From positions 186,001 through 250,000 of the forward strand of contig CAVXZW010000025.1 in the NCBI GenBank assembly GCA_963766445.1: a DNA stretch of 64,000 bases, read 5' to 3'. Under the pieces are notes generated by a model. That model was not told the DNA's origin. It worked only from the letters and a program-made list of their open reading frames with translations, and searched no databases. Each line of letters begins with the position of its first letter. Position 1 is the first letter of the stretch. Source of the DNA: JAICYJ01 sp963766445. Its GTDB lineage: Bacteria > Actinomycetota > Thermoleophilia > Gaiellales > JAICJC01. Shown here one piece after another: positions 8,983 through 18,010 of this stretch. A program made the position numbers and the translations under genes.

Positions 8983-10415
8983 GAGGATCGATCTGGCCGG
9001 CTCCGCAGTGCGTGAGAAGTGCCGCAGCGCCAGCGGCGTCAGATCGGTGATCGACGGCTGCGCTGCCAGCCCTGTGGGTGCGTCGAACCCGGCCGTGATC
9101 AGCGGCACCAGCGAGTCCTCGGCGCGCAGCGAGCCGTGGCTGCCGCCGCCGGCGTGGTGCTGGCCGCCGGAGTCGGCGAACTCGTCGCCGAGCCGGGCCG
9201 ACACGATCACGTCGCCCGAGGTCGCGCAGGACACTGCGCCCTCGATCCGCTCCAGCGCGTTCGGATAGAGCGCGGGGTCGAGCAGGTCACGGTCGCCGGC
9301 CAGCTCCCAGCTGTTGCCGCGGGCGTCCTCGAACCCCTCGCCACGCCGGAAGCGCAGCTCACCACCCTCGCGCCGCACGGCGTACCAGGCGCCCTCCTGC
9401 CACATCACGACGTCGCTGAACGGGTGCCGGGCGTACCGGTGCCCGACCTCGCTCGCGGTCAGCCGGCCGCCGGGCAGCAGGTAGGCCATCGCCACCCGGT
9501 TGCTGGCGGCCACGGCCAGGTCGCACTCGGCCGGATCGGAGTGGCGGCTGGAGCGGAACAGCTTCAGCCCCTCCAGCGGCTCGTGCGCGTCGACGGCCCG
9601 CTCGACCGCGCTCTGGCTGTGGTCGGCGACCACCATGACGGCGTAGCGCTCCAGGAACTGGTCCCACCCGCCGGCCGCCTCGACCAGCAGCCCCAGAGAG
9701 GCGTCCGCCTGCTCCACCGCGCCCATCACGTCCCCGCCCCGGTGCTGAGCGGCGTCGGTCTCGTAGAGGTACAGGAACAGGAAGTCGAACCCGTCGCGGG
9801 TCACCAGCCAGCGGCCGACATGGCCGCCGTGGCGGTCGACCGAGCCTCCGAAGTTGCGCGGCGCCCCGGTGTCGTCCGACCAGAACAGCTCGCCGAAGAA
9901 GTACCTGCGCGGCCCGTATACGGCATCCACGATGCCGACCCGCCGGGCGATCCGGCGCGCCGCCTCGCGGGTGATCGGATGGCGCACACGGCCCCGGCAG
10001 ATGTAGGTGTTGACCGCGGCGGTGACCAGGCCCTCGTCTTCCAGCGCCTCGAACACGGTCGTCGCGCCGCGGCGAGAGGTGCAGCAGGTTCAGGTTGACC
10101 AGCACGTCGTCCACCATCTGCCGGGTGCCCTCGGCCAGCGTGGCCAGGAACGACGACCCGTACTCCACGAAGCGGCCCTCGTCGCGGTGGTACCAGGTCA
10201 TGCTCGGGATCCGGTGCCCGGCCGGGTGACGGCCCGTGATCAGCGACGACAGGCAGACCGGCGTCAGCGAAGGGAAGGTGGAGACGCAGGCATCGCGTGC
10301 GTTCGCCCAGCTCCTGCAGGTGGGCCAGCGTGGGTGCGCGACCGGCGGCGACCACGCGGTCGAGCAGGGCCGGCCCGAGCCCATCGATCACCGCCAGGAT
10401 CAGCTTCTTGGGCAT
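8980..10415 (-). CDS. Alkaline phosphatase family / type I phosphodiesterase-like protein (two frameshifts)
   Basis: Assembled from three overlapping frames on the minus strand: MPKKLILAVIDGLGPALLDR (metal-binding Asp of the superfamily), then ACVSTFPSLTPVCLSSLITGRHPAGHRIP (the Thr/Ser nucleophile region and GxxPxxHGI-like motif), then the long C-terminal part with YETDAAQHRGG (Asp/His metal ligands) and VVADHSQS (second metal pair). This order is that of nucleotide pyrophosphatase/phosphodiesterase-type alkaline phosphatase superfamily proteins. The frame changes near 10290 and near 10075. Each half is well conserved, so I think these are sequence errors and the gene is intact. Substrate unknown. 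A TACAAT hexamer precedes the ATG by 8 nt. Confidence 0.75.
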
Positions 10416-10423
10416 GACCGCTG

Positions 10424-10429
10424 ATTGTA
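10424..10429 (-). promoter_or_regulatory. Putative -10 hexamer of phosphatase gene
   Basis: TACAAT on the minus strand ends 8 nt before the ATG at 10415. Confidence 0.5.
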
Positions 10430-10495
10430 GGTGAGCGGCGGTCGCGGGCCAGGTGTGCGGCGGGACGTTTCCGCGGGTCGGATCTGCCGCCGGTC

Positions 10496-11042
10496 TCAGC
10501 GCAGGACGCGCAGCCCCTTGTACTTCTCCTGGTCGCGCCGCCGCGTGCGCGCGAACAGCACCGCCGCCGCCCCGGCCAGCAGGAAGCCCACGAACGGCAC
10601 GGCTCCGGCCACCGACGTGGCCACACCGGTACCGTCCTCGACCATCGCGGTGCCGCGCACGTCGCCGCCGGCACGGATCGCCCGGATCCGGATCTGGCGC
10701 AGCGTCAGCGCAACGGCGGCGGCCACGCCGGCGCCGACCGCGAGACCCACGTAGGGCAGCTCGTCGCCGGCCACCAGCTCGAACACCAGACCACCGCCCA
10801 TCACCCGCCGCAGCAGCCGCCCGCCGGCCTCGGCGCCCGGCCAGATCGCGTCGGCCGCCAGCTCGATAGCCGGCCAGCACCCACAGGAGCGCCACCGTCA
10901 GCGGGTCGTCGGCCCAGCCCAGCGAGCCGTCGGCGAAGCCCAGCGCCGCCACCGAGGCGGCCACCGCCAGCGGGGCCGTCGCGAAGAATCCGGCGGCCAC
11001 CGCCAGCCCCAGACCCTGACCGATAGCAATCGCCAGATCCAT
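10496..11042 (-). CDS. DUF4126 membrane protein (one frameshift)
   Basis: The N-terminal half (MDLAIAIGQGLGLAVAAGFF, then a hydrophobic stretch and WVLAGY) and the C-terminal half (DELPYVGLAVGAGVAAAVA, then PFVGFLLAGAAAVLFARTRRR) lie in different frames joined near 10868. Together they give a protein of about 180 aa with four or five membrane segments, matching DUF4126 in length and hydrophobic layout. Function of the family is unknown. It is divergent from the Clp-fold protease gene, with only 30 nt between the start codons, and a TATGAT hexamer lies 9 nt before its ATG. Confidence 0.7.
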
Positions 11043-11051
11043 CGGTGCGAG

Positions 11052-11057
11052 ATCATA
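11052..11057 (-). promoter_or_regulatory. Putative -10 hexamer of DUF4126 gene
   Basis: TATGAT on the minus strand, 9 nt before the ATG at 11042. It faces the TAGGGT hexamer of the divergent gene only 4 nt away, so the two promoters cannot be fully occupied at the same time. Confidence 0.5.
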
Positions 11058-11060
11058 GAG

Positions 11061-11066
11061 TAGGGT
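11061..11066 (+). promoter_or_regulatory. Putative -10 hexamer, leaderless, Clp-fold protease gene
   Basis: TAGGGT followed by 6 nt and ATG at 11073. Confidence 0.5.
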
Positions 11067-11072
11067 CAGGCC

Positions 11073-11923
11073 ATGGTCTGGGTGGTACTCGGCTTCCTGG
11101 TGATCGTGTTCCTGACCGTGGTCGCGCCGCTGATGCGGCAACGCGCGGTGGTGGCGGCGCGGGCGCGACGGCTGTCGGCGCTGCAGCGGGAGCGCGGCAG
11201 CCAGGTGATCACGATCATCCACCGGCAGGAGCAGATCGGGCTGTTCGGCGTGCCGCTGGTGCGCTTCATCGACATCGACGACTCCGAGCAGGTGCTGCGG
11301 GCGATCCGGATGACGCCGGACGACCGGCCCATCGACCTGGTGCTGCACACGCCCGGCGGGCTGGTGCTGGCTGCCGAGCAGATCGCCCACGCGGTGCGCG
11401 ACCACCCGGCCCGGGTGACCGTGCTGGTGCCCCACTACGCGATGAGCGGCGGCACCCTGATCGCGCTGGCCGCCGACGAGATCGTGATGGACGCCCACGC
11501 CGTGCTGGGGCCGGTCGACCCGCAGCTGGGCGACATGCCGGCCGCATCCATCCTGCGCGTGGTGGCGGCCAAGGAGCCGGCTCAGATCGACGACCGGTTC
11601 CTGGTGCTGGCGGACGTCGCCGAGAAGGCACGCCGCCAGGTGCTGGCCTTCGTGACCGACCTGCTGGACGACCGGATGCCGCCGGAGGAGGCCGGCCGCC
11701 TGGCCGAGCTGCTGGCCGGCGGCTACTTCACCCACGACTTCCCGATCACCGTGCAGCGGGCGCGCGACCTGGGCTGGCGGTCGGCACCGAACTGCCCGTG
11801 CTCGTCTACGAGCTGATGGCGCTGTTCCCGCAGCCGACGCGCGGCCGGCCCACCGTCACGTACCTGCCGTTGCCGGCTCCGGGGCCGGGACCGGGAAGGA
11901 CGCCTCCGCCGCGGGTGGGATGA
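11073..11923 (+). CDS. SDH-type Clp-fold membrane serine proteinase (frameshift near C-terminus)
   Basis: One N-terminal membrane segment (about 2-20) precedes a ClpP/crotonase-like domain with the oxyanion motif HTPGG (92-96) and the serine nucleophile in HYAMSGGTLIALAADEI (S125). These match the serine dehydrogenase proteinase (PF01972) family, which is related to SppA and NfeD proteases. The frame changes at about 11775 in RARDLG|LAVGTELPVLVYELMALF; the second frame then runs to a stop at 11923, so the protein is about 283 aa. The tail overlaps the convergent lipid kinase gene by 68 nt. Substrate unknown; membrane protein quality control is likely for this fold. Confidence 0.8.
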
Positions 11924-12821
11924 GCATTCGCAGAGCCTGCGGGTGGTAGCGCACCACGGCCGCCTCCACCTGCCCCAGGTACTCGCCGTCCAGCTGCAGC
12001 CCGACCGGGACGTCGCAGGCGACGTCGAGCGAGGTCACGTCGTGCAGGTAGCTGACGTGGCGATCCCGGCCCCGCGCGTGAAGCGGCCACACCAGGCCGT
12101 AGGCCGGCAGCCGCCAGAGCTGGTACGGCCGTAGAGGCGACACGACCACGGCGTCCAGCGCCGACGCAAAGCTCGCACGGGGGGCCGTGCGCACCGGCAG
12201 CCGGCCCCAGTAGGAGTAGGGATGCTGGTTTGCAATCGCGAGGTAGGACGCGCGCAGAGAGCGATCGCCGGCCGTCACGGTGATCCGAGCCGGCATCGAC
12301 AGACGGTCGCGCCACAGCGCCCGCCCGGCGGCTGCCACAACCGCGCTGTCGCGGGGCCTGCGGCCGTCAGGGCGCTGACGGCGCCGCTCCGCCACGATCC
12401 GGGTGGCCTCGGCCTCCAGGCCCATGCCGGCCGAGAAGGTGAACATGCGGCCGTTCACCGAGCCGAGGCCGACCGGGCGCCAGCGCCGCTCCGCGATCGC
12501 GCCAACCAGCACGGCCGCCGCCGACAGCGTCTGCCTGGGCAGCCGCAGCTGCCGCGCGAACACCGAGCTGGCGCCGGCCGGCACCACTCCCATCAGCGCC
12601 TCGGGCGGCATCCCGTTGGCGACCTCGTTGACGGTGCCGTCACCGCCCATCGCCACCACCACGTCAGCGCCCGGCGCGCGCGCCAGGTCGGTGGCCTGCC
12701 CGGGCCGCTCGGTCAGGCGCACCTCGACATCGCCCGCACGCGCCAGCCGCGCCGCCACCTGGTCGATCAGCGCTTCCTGCACGCCCGAGGCGTTCGGGTT
12801 GGCGATCAGGCGCACCTGCAT
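11856..12821 (-). CDS. Diacylglycerol kinase-like lipid kinase (DAGK/YegS family)
   Basis: The protein of about 321 aa has the DAGK catalytic core with VVAMGGDGTVNEVANG (the GGDGT nucleotide motif) near residues 70-85 and a C-terminal beta domain (YLAIANQHPYSYWGRLP, VGLQLDGEYLGQ) that is typical of YegS/BmrU-type kinases. Such enzymes phosphorylate diacylglycerol or related lipids, recycling DAG to phosphatidate. A longer open frame extends to 13298, but the domain begins at MQVRLIANPNASG, and a TATGGT hexamer lies 7 nt before this ATG (12821). A second ATG at 12833 is possible. Divergent from a small membrane protein gene. Confidence 0.88.
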   Translation of the reverse strand: MQVRLIANPNASGVQEALIDQVAARLARAGDVEVRLTERPGQATDLARAPGADVVVAMGGDGTVNEVANGMPPEALMGVVPAGASSVFARQLRLPRQTLSAAAVLVGAIAERRWRPVGLGSVNGRMFTFSAGMGLEAEATRIVAERRRQRPDGRRPRDSAVVAAAGRALWRDRLSMPARITVTAGDRSLRASYLAIANQHPYSYWGRLPVRTAPRASFASALDAVVVSPLRPYQLWRLPAYGLVWPLHARGRDRHVSYLHDVTSLDVACDVPVGLQLDGEYLGQVEAAVVRYHPQALRMLIPPAAEASFPVPAPEPATAGT

Positions 12822-12827
12822 GCGGGC

Positions 12828-12834
12828 TACCATA
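12828..12834. promoter_or_regulatory. Overlapping divergent -10 hexamers
   Basis: On the plus strand TACCAT (12828-12833) ends 7 nt before GTG at 12841. On the minus strand TATGGT (12834-12829) ends 7 nt before ATG at 12821. The two hexamers share five base pairs, so the two divergent genes would share one promoter core and be mutually exclusive. Confidence 0.45.
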
Positions 12835-12840
12835 GTGGGC

Positions 12841-13260
12841 GTGACGGCAGCCAACCTGCGCACGTACACGGCAGCGGCCGGAGTGCCCGCCGCGCTGGTG
12901 GTGCTGCTGCACCTGGCGCTTGACTGGAACGGCGCCGACGGCATCACCGGCCGCCGCGACCTGGCCTTCAGCCACGGCGTGGCGCTGGCGGCGGTGCTCG
13001 CGGCCGTCCTGATCTCGAGCCGTGTAGCGCTCCACATCGAGACCGGGGCCGGCGCACCGGTGGCCGACGCGATCGCTATCATCGGGTCGGTGGCGGTGCT
13101 CGCGAACCTCGCCCGCGTGTGGCGCGACGGCTCCGATCCTCTGCACAGGTTCAGCATCACCGTCGCCCACATCTCCGCGCTGCTGCTGGTGGGGGTGGTT
13201 TCGAACCTGGTCGCGCGCCGCGAGCAGCGGCGACGCTCCAATCCGGCTCCAAGCCTGTAA
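12841..13260 (+). CDS. Small membrane protein, unknown function
   Basis: A GTG start gives 139 aa with four predicted membrane segments (AAGVPAALVVLLHLAL, SHGVALAAVLAAVLIS, ADAIAIIGSVAVLANLA and ISALLLVGVVSNLVA) and a basic C-terminus (RREQRRRSN). The frame is open further upstream, but this part is antisense to the lipid kinase. The hexamer TACCAT 7 nt before GTG supports the start. I do not recognise a family. It is followed after 36 nt by the HtrA gene. Confidence 0.6.
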   Translation: MTAANLRTYTAAAGVPAALVVLLHLALDWNGADGITGRRDLAFSHGVALAAVLAAVLISSRVALHIETGAGAPVADAIAIIGSVAVLANLARVWRDGSDPLHRFSITVAHISALLLVGVVSNLVARREQRRRSNPAPSL

Positions 13261-13282
13261 TCAGGGACTAATTCCGGCCGCC

Positions 13283-13288
13283 TACAAC
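13283..13288 (+). promoter_or_regulatory. Putative -10 hexamer of htrA-like gene
   Basis: TACAAC ends 8 nt before the ATG at 13297. It deviates from TANNNT at the last base, so it is weaker than the others. Confidence 0.35.
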
Positions 13289-13296
13289 TTCGGGCC

Positions 13297-14481
13297 ATGA
13301 GAAATTATCTGAGATACGGAGCGCTGGTTGTCGTGGCAGCGCTCGTGGGTGCCGGATCGGCCTACACAATCAACTCGACACACACGGATACACGCACCAT
13401 CGTCCACACGGAGACGCAGGCCTCGCCCGTCAGCGCATCGAGCCCGACCGGTCTCTCCGTCAACCAGATCTACCGCAAGGATGCACCGGGGGTCGTCGTC
13501 GTGACGGCCACGTCCACCACAACCGCGCAGAACCCCGCCGACCCCTTCGCCGCCCCCCAGCAGCAACAGCAGCAAGCGCTGGGCTCGGGCTTCGTGATCG
13601 ACAAGAGCGGCCACATCCTGACCAACGCCCATGTCGTCCTGAACGCGTCCAAGGTGCAGGTCGCATTCGGCTCTGACACGCAGGCCGCCAAGACCTACAC
13701 CGCAACCGTGGTGGGCTTCGACAAGAGCACCGACGTCGCCGTCCTCAAAGTGGACGCGCCGTCCGAAGCGCTGACGCCGCTTCAGCTGGGCAACTCCTCG
13801 ACCGCTCAGGTCGGCGACCCGGTGGTCGCGATCGGAAACCCCCTGGGTGAGACGCGCACCGTCACCACGGGCATCGTGTCGGCCCTGAACCGCGACATCG
13901 GCTCGCTCCAGGGCGACGTCCAGATCCGCGGAGCTATCCAGACCGACGCCGCCATCAACCACGGCAACTCCGGCGGCCCGCTGATCAACGACGAGGGCCA
14001 GGTGATCGGCATCACCAGCCAGATCCTGTCCGACGATCCCAACAACCCCCAGAGCGGCAGCATCGGCATCGGCTTCGCCGTCCCGATCAACACCGTGCGC
14101 ACCGTCGCCGAGCAGATCATCACGAGCGGCAAGGCCGAGCACACCTACCTGGGCATCCTCGGCTCCGAGGTGACGCCCGCCCTGGCCAACGCGCTCAACC
14201 TGAGCGTCGACCACGGCGTGCTGATCGGGAAGGTCGAGGCTGGCTCACCGGCCGCCAAGGCGGGGCTCAAGGCCGGCACCACCCAGGCCACGATCCAGGG
14301 TCAGACGGTCGTGCTGGGCGGAGACGTGATCACCAAGATCGACGGCCACGAGATCACCACGTTCGACGACCTGGCCAACGGCATCAGCTCGAAGAAGCCG
14401 GGTGACACCGTCCAGCTCGAGATCGTCCGCGACGGTCACACCATGACCGTGAACGTGACGCTGGCGGCTCACACAAGCTAA
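13297..14481 (+). CDS. HtrA/DegP-type serine protease with one PDZ domain
   Basis: The 394 aa protein has an N-terminal membrane anchor (about 6-26), a linker with a glutamine run (PQQQQQQ), a trypsin-like domain with the complete triad H112 (TNAHVV), D146 (STDVAVLKV) and S225 (HGNSGGP), and one C-terminal PDZ domain (about 290-390). It should act outside the membrane in envelope protein quality control. The N-terminal anchor rather than a cleavable signal is typical of actinobacterial HtrA. The stop codon overlaps that of the convergent cation transporter by three bases. Confidence 0.93.
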   Translation: MRNYLRYGALVVVAALVGAGSAYTINSTHTDTRTIVHTETQASPVSASSPTGLSVNQIYRKDAPGVVVVTATSTTTAQNPADPFAAPQQQQQQALGSGFVIDKSGHILTNAHVVLNASKVQVAFGSDTQAAKTYTATVVGFDKSTDVAVLKVDAPSEALTPLQLGNSSTAQVGDPVVAIGNPLGETRTVTTGIVSALNRDIGSLQGDVQIRGAIQTDAAINHGNSGGPLINDEGQVIGITSQILSDDPNNPQSGSIGIGFAVPINTVRTVAEQIITSGKAEHTYLGILGSEVTPALANALNLSVDHGVLIGKVEAGSPAAKAGLKAGTTQATIQGQTVVLGGDVITKIDGHEITTFDDLANGISSKKPGDTVQLEIVRDGHTMTVNVTLAAHTS

Positions 14482-15841
14482 GCGTCGGCAGAGACCTCGA
14501 CGATCACATCGTCGACCGAGTCGAGGGCGTCGCGGACGGCGTCCTCGACTCGGCTCGCCAGGACGTGCGCCTCACGCACGCTACCACCCGGCTCCGCCCG
14601 CAGCGAGGTGACCACCAGCAGACGCTCGCCCTGGCGGTAGACCACCACCTCCGCCGTACCCTGCCCGGCCACCCGGGTGACCGCCTCGCTGGCGGCGCGC
14701 ACGAGCTGCGGCTGCTCGGCTCCGATGTCACGCGCGGGCTGCGCCCCCAGGGCGGACGGCTCCACGTGCGCGTAGACGCGGGCAACGCCGAACTCGGAGC
14801 GGATCTCCCGCTTCAGCTGCTCGACGGTGAGCGCAGCATCGCGCATCGGCATGTCCTCGGGCAACCGCACGTGCAGCGTGATGGCACGGCCGCCGGTGCC
14901 CTGCTCGAGCACCGAGATGTTGTGCGTCTCGACCACGCCCGGCACCCGCAGCGCCGCCGCCGCCACTCGCTCGTTGGGCGCCTCGGCGCCGGTACTGGGC
15001 TCGACGTGCACCGTCACCTGGGCCGGGCCGATCTGCGAGCGCACCGCATCTTCGACCTGGTCCATGGTCTGGTGGCTGCGCTCCAGCCCCTCGAGCCGGG
15101 AGACGCCGATCACCACGTCGGCGAAGCTCTCGCCGCCGGCCTCCCGCACGCGCACCGAGCGCACCTCGGCAACGCCCGGCACCGCCTGGGCGATCTGCCC
15201 GATCTGCCGGTCGAGCCCGCTGGGCGCGCGATCCATCAGCGCATCGATGTTGCGCGCGGCCAACCGCGCCGCCGCGACCAGCACCAGCGCAGCCACCGTC
15301 AGCGCCGCGACGGCATCGGCCCGGGGGTACCCGGCGGACGACCAGCGCCAGGCCGATCAACACGGCGGTGGTGCCTGCGAAGTCGGACGCGAAGTGCCAC
15401 GCGCTGGCCAGGAGCGCGGCGTTTCGCTCCCGCGTGCCGGTTCGGAACGACACCGACCAGCGCGCCGGCGTCGACGATCAGCACCCCGAACAGGAGCACG
15501 AAGGCGTACCACTGCGGCTGCACGTCGCCACCGCCGGAGCGCAGTCGCATCACGGCCTCGAAGCCGATCCAGATCGCGACGGCCGCCAGGATCGCCGCCT
15601 CCGACAGCGCCGCCAGGTGCTGAGCCTTGCCGTGGCCGTACTGATGTTGCTCGTCGGGCGGCCGCTCGGCGACGCCCACCGCATACAGCGAGAGCAGCGC
15701 GGCGACGGCGTCGAGGCCGGAGTGGAGGGCCTCGGCCAGGATGCCGAGGCTTGACGTGGCCAGCCCCACCAGCAGCTTCGTAGCGACGAGAGCAAGCGCC
15801 GCCAGAAACGACAGAAGCGCTGTACGGCGCGCAGTTGACAT
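14478..15841 (-). CDS. Cation diffusion facilitator with extended cytoplasmic repeats (two frameshifts)
   Basis: Three frames join into one protein of about 450 aa. The first gives MSTARRTALLSFLAALALV with HSGLDAVAALLSL (first HxxxD metal site) and HQYGHGKAQHLAAL. The second gives ASAWHFASDFAGTTAV (second HxxxD site). The third gives the last membrane helix and a long C-terminal region with several cation-efflux-type alpha/beta cytoplasmic units (for example PGVAEVRSVRVREAGG, PGVVETHNISVLEQG and a third). Breaks lie near 15460 and 15300. CDF proteins export Zn, Mn, Fe or Co in exchange for protons. The tail is far longer than in common CDFs. A TACAAT hexamer lies 7 nt before the ATG. Confidence 0.8.
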
Positions 15842-15848
15842 GGGGGCG

Positions 15849-15854
15849 ATTGTA
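15849..15854 (-). promoter_or_regulatory. Putative -10 hexamer of CDF gene
   Basis: TACAAT on the minus strand, 7 nt before the ATG at 15841. Confidence 0.55.
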
Positions 15855-15901
15855 CGCAAGGCTGTTTCCAATCGTTCCCCGGGGATACAGTACGGAGGGC
15901 C

Positions 15902-16570
15902 ATGAGCTCCAGCCAGGAAGCGGAGAAGGCCAACGCACGTGGGACCGAGCAGGTGCGGGTGCTCGTGGTTGACGACCACGCGGCGGTGCGCGAGGGAGTC
16001 AAGATGATACTCGCCCGCGACCGCGAGATCGCAGTGATCGGCGAGAGCTCCAACGGCGACGCCGCGATCGAGATGGCCGACCGCCGGCGGCCCGACGTGA
16101 TCCTGATGGACGTGCGGATGCGCGGTATGGACGGATTCGAGGCCACCCGCAGGATCACTGCCGCACATCCGGGAATGGCCGTAATCCTCTACACCGCGTT
16201 CGGCGAGCGCGGGCTGCTGGCCGAGGGGCTCGACTGCGGTGCCCGTGGGTACGTTCTCAAGGATGCGCCGCCCGACGACATCGTGCGCGCCGTCAAGCGC
16301 GTGGCCGAGGGGGGTGCCTATGTCGATCCCACCCTCGCGTCGGAGCTGGTGTCACCGAAGGCAACGGAGCGTCTGCCCGCGTTGTCAACACGGGAGCGTG
16401 AGATCCTGGGCCTGCTTGCCAACGGGTACTCGAACCCGGAGATCGCGTCGCGCCTCTTCATCAGCCCCGAGACCGTGCGCACGCACGTCCGCAACGCGAT
16501 GACCAAGCTCGAGGCCGACACGCGCACGCAGGCCGTGGCCCTGGCGCTCCGCTACGCGCTGATCGACTAG
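15902..16570 (+). CDS. NarL/LuxR-type response regulator
   Basis: The 222 aa protein carries an intact receiver domain with acidic pair D24/D25 (VVDDHAAVREG), phosphoacceptor D70 (VILMDVRMRGMDG) and the conserved lysine in GYVLKDAPPDD, followed by a LuxR helix-turn-helix (about 155-215; LSTREREILGLLANG, PETVRTHVRNAMTKL). It should bind DNA when phosphorylated. A histidine-kinase-like gene follows 24 nt downstream, so the two may form a pair. A TACAGT hexamer (15886-15891) sits 10 nt before the ATG. Confidence 0.92.
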   Translation: MSSSQEAEKANARGTEQVRVLVVDDHAAVREGVKMILARDREIAVIGESSNGDAAIEMADRRRPDVILMDVRMRGMDGFEATRRITAAHPGMAVILYTAFGERGLLAEGLDCGARGYVLKDAPPDDIVRAVKRVAEGGAYVDPTLASELVSPKATERLPALSTREREILGLLANGYSNPEIASRLFISPETVRTHVRNAMTKLEADTRTQAVALALRYALID

Positions 16571-16594
16571 ATGATTGATCCCGCCATCTAGCCG

Positions 16595-17242
16595 ATGCGC
16601 CTGGGCCGCCGAGCACAGCCGCAGGGCCGCGACGTCCTGCTCGACCACGTGCTGCTCACCATCGACGGCGAGCGGCAGGAGATCGCAGGCCGGCTGCACG
16701 ACGGGCCCCAGCAGCTGATGACCGCGATCCGGCTGCTCGCCGACGGCGCCCAGCACGCGCTGGAGACCGGCCAGACCGAGCAGGCCGGCCGCACGCTGGA
16801 GCGGCTGCAACAGCTGGCCATGGAGGCGGCCGATGAGCTGCGGCGGCTGAGCGGCAGCCTGCATCCGGTCGCGCTCGAGCAGAGCGGTCTGGTGCAGGCG
16901 CTGGCGGCGCTGACCGAGACGCTGCAGGACGAGCACGGCGTCGCGGCGCACCTGACGGCGCCGGCCGAGCGATCCTCGCGCGACAACGCGCACGATGCGG
17001 CCGTCTACATGATCGCGCGGGAGACCGCGGTCAGCGCCGTCCGGGCCGGAGCCACGTCCGTGGCGATCGAACTGACCCAGAGCCATCGCTCGCTGCGGCT
17101 GCGGATCGAGACCCGCGGTGGCGGCGATCCCGACCCGGCCGTGGCGCTGCTGCTGCACGAGCGGGCGGTGCGGATCGGCGGCACGCTCGAGGTGACCGAT
17201 CAGGATCCGATGGTGGTCACGCTGATCGCGCCGCTGCCGTGA
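16595..17242 (+). CDS. Histidine-kinase-like protein with HisKA_3-type phosphoacceptor and degenerate ATPase
   Basis: The 215 aa protein has the NarL-type phosphoacceptor helix, EIAGRLHDGPQQLMTAIRLL, with H35, and a second helix ending LRRLSGSLHPVALE as in HisKA_3 kinases. The following HATPase-like part lacks the usual N-box Asn: where kinases read E-A-x-x-N-A-x-x-H-A, this reads ETAVSAVRAGA. No DxGxG box is visible (IETRGGGDPD). It may be a phosphotransfer protein or an inactive kinase. There is no sensor or membrane domain. The stop codon overlaps the GTG start of the sugar kinase gene (GTGA). Confidence 0.65.
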   Translation: MRLGRRAQPQGRDVLLDHVLLTIDGERQEIAGRLHDGPQQLMTAIRLLADGAQHALETGQTEQAGRTLERLQQLAMEAADELRRLSGSLHPVALEQSGLVQALAALTETLQDEHGVAAHLTAPAERSSRDNAHDAAVYMIARETAVSAVRAGATSVAIELTQSHRSLRLRIETRGGGDPDPAVALLLHERAVRIGGTLEVTDQDPMVVTLIAPLP

Positions 17243-17953
17243 CCACGATCCGGGTGGGGGTGCTGGGTGCGACGGCCAGCGACCAGATCGTGCAGGCCGA
17301 CGGCAGCATCCTGCGACGACAGGGCGGCTCGCCGCTGTACGCGGCGCGGGCGCTGCGGGCGGCCGGCGCCGAGCCGGTGGCGATCGAGACCGGCAGCCTG
17401 GTGTCCTACCTCGACCACACCGCCGGGGACACCCGCCAGTCGATCCTGTCGCTGCCGGAGCCGCTCGGCGCAGATCGCACCGCGGCCCTGCTGCCACGGT
17501 TGCGCGGGTGCGAGTGGGTGGTGCTGGGCGGTCAGACCGGCGGCGACTTCCCGCCCGAGTCGATCGCGCTTCTGGCCGGCGCCGGCCACAAGATCTGTCT
17601 GGACGCCCAGGGGCTGGCCCGCGGCAGCCGGATCGGGCCCGTGCACTTGGGCCCGATCGACCCGGGGTGGGTGGAAGGGGTGACCGCGCTCAAGCTGAAC
17701 GACGCCGAGGCCGGCGCGTCCGGCCCGCTCGACGGTGCCCGAGCTGCTGGTGACGATGGCCGAGCGGGGCTGCACGGTGATCGCCGGCGGCATCGAGCAT
17801 CGCCTGGTCGGCTCGGGCTTGCCGTTCGCAGACCCGACCGGCGCCGGTGACTCGTTCTGCGCGCTCTACTGTCTGGCTCGGAGCGGCGGCACATCCCCGC
17901 CTGAGGCGGCCGCGTGGGCGCAGCAACGCGTGGAGCGGCTCTATGCGGGCTGA
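17239..17953 (+). CDS. PfkB-family carbohydrate kinase (frameshifted)
   Basis: Ribokinase-type kinase of about 237 aa, shorter than the usual 300. The N-terminal glycine-rich segment (LRRQGGSPLYAARALRAAGAEP) and the C-terminal PfkB signature with catalytic Asp (DPTGAGDSFCALYCLA) are both present, but lie in different frames that join near 17733. The likely cause is a single-base error. The substrate cannot be read from the sequence. It overlaps the upstream kinase-like gene by four bases (GTGA), so they are co-transcribed, which is an odd partner for a two-component gene. Confidence 0.75.
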
Positions 17954-17994
17954 GCGGCGATGTATCGCTGTTGCACCGCGGCATATGCAACGCA

Positions 17995-18000
17995 TAGGCT
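17995..18000 (+). promoter_or_regulatory. Putative promoter of CheY-like gene
   Basis: TAGGCT is preceded by TTGCAC (17971-17976) with an 18 nt spacer, and lies 10 nt before GTG at 18011. It supports the short form of the protein. Confidence 0.45.
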
Positions 18001-18010
18001 TGGCGGCCAC

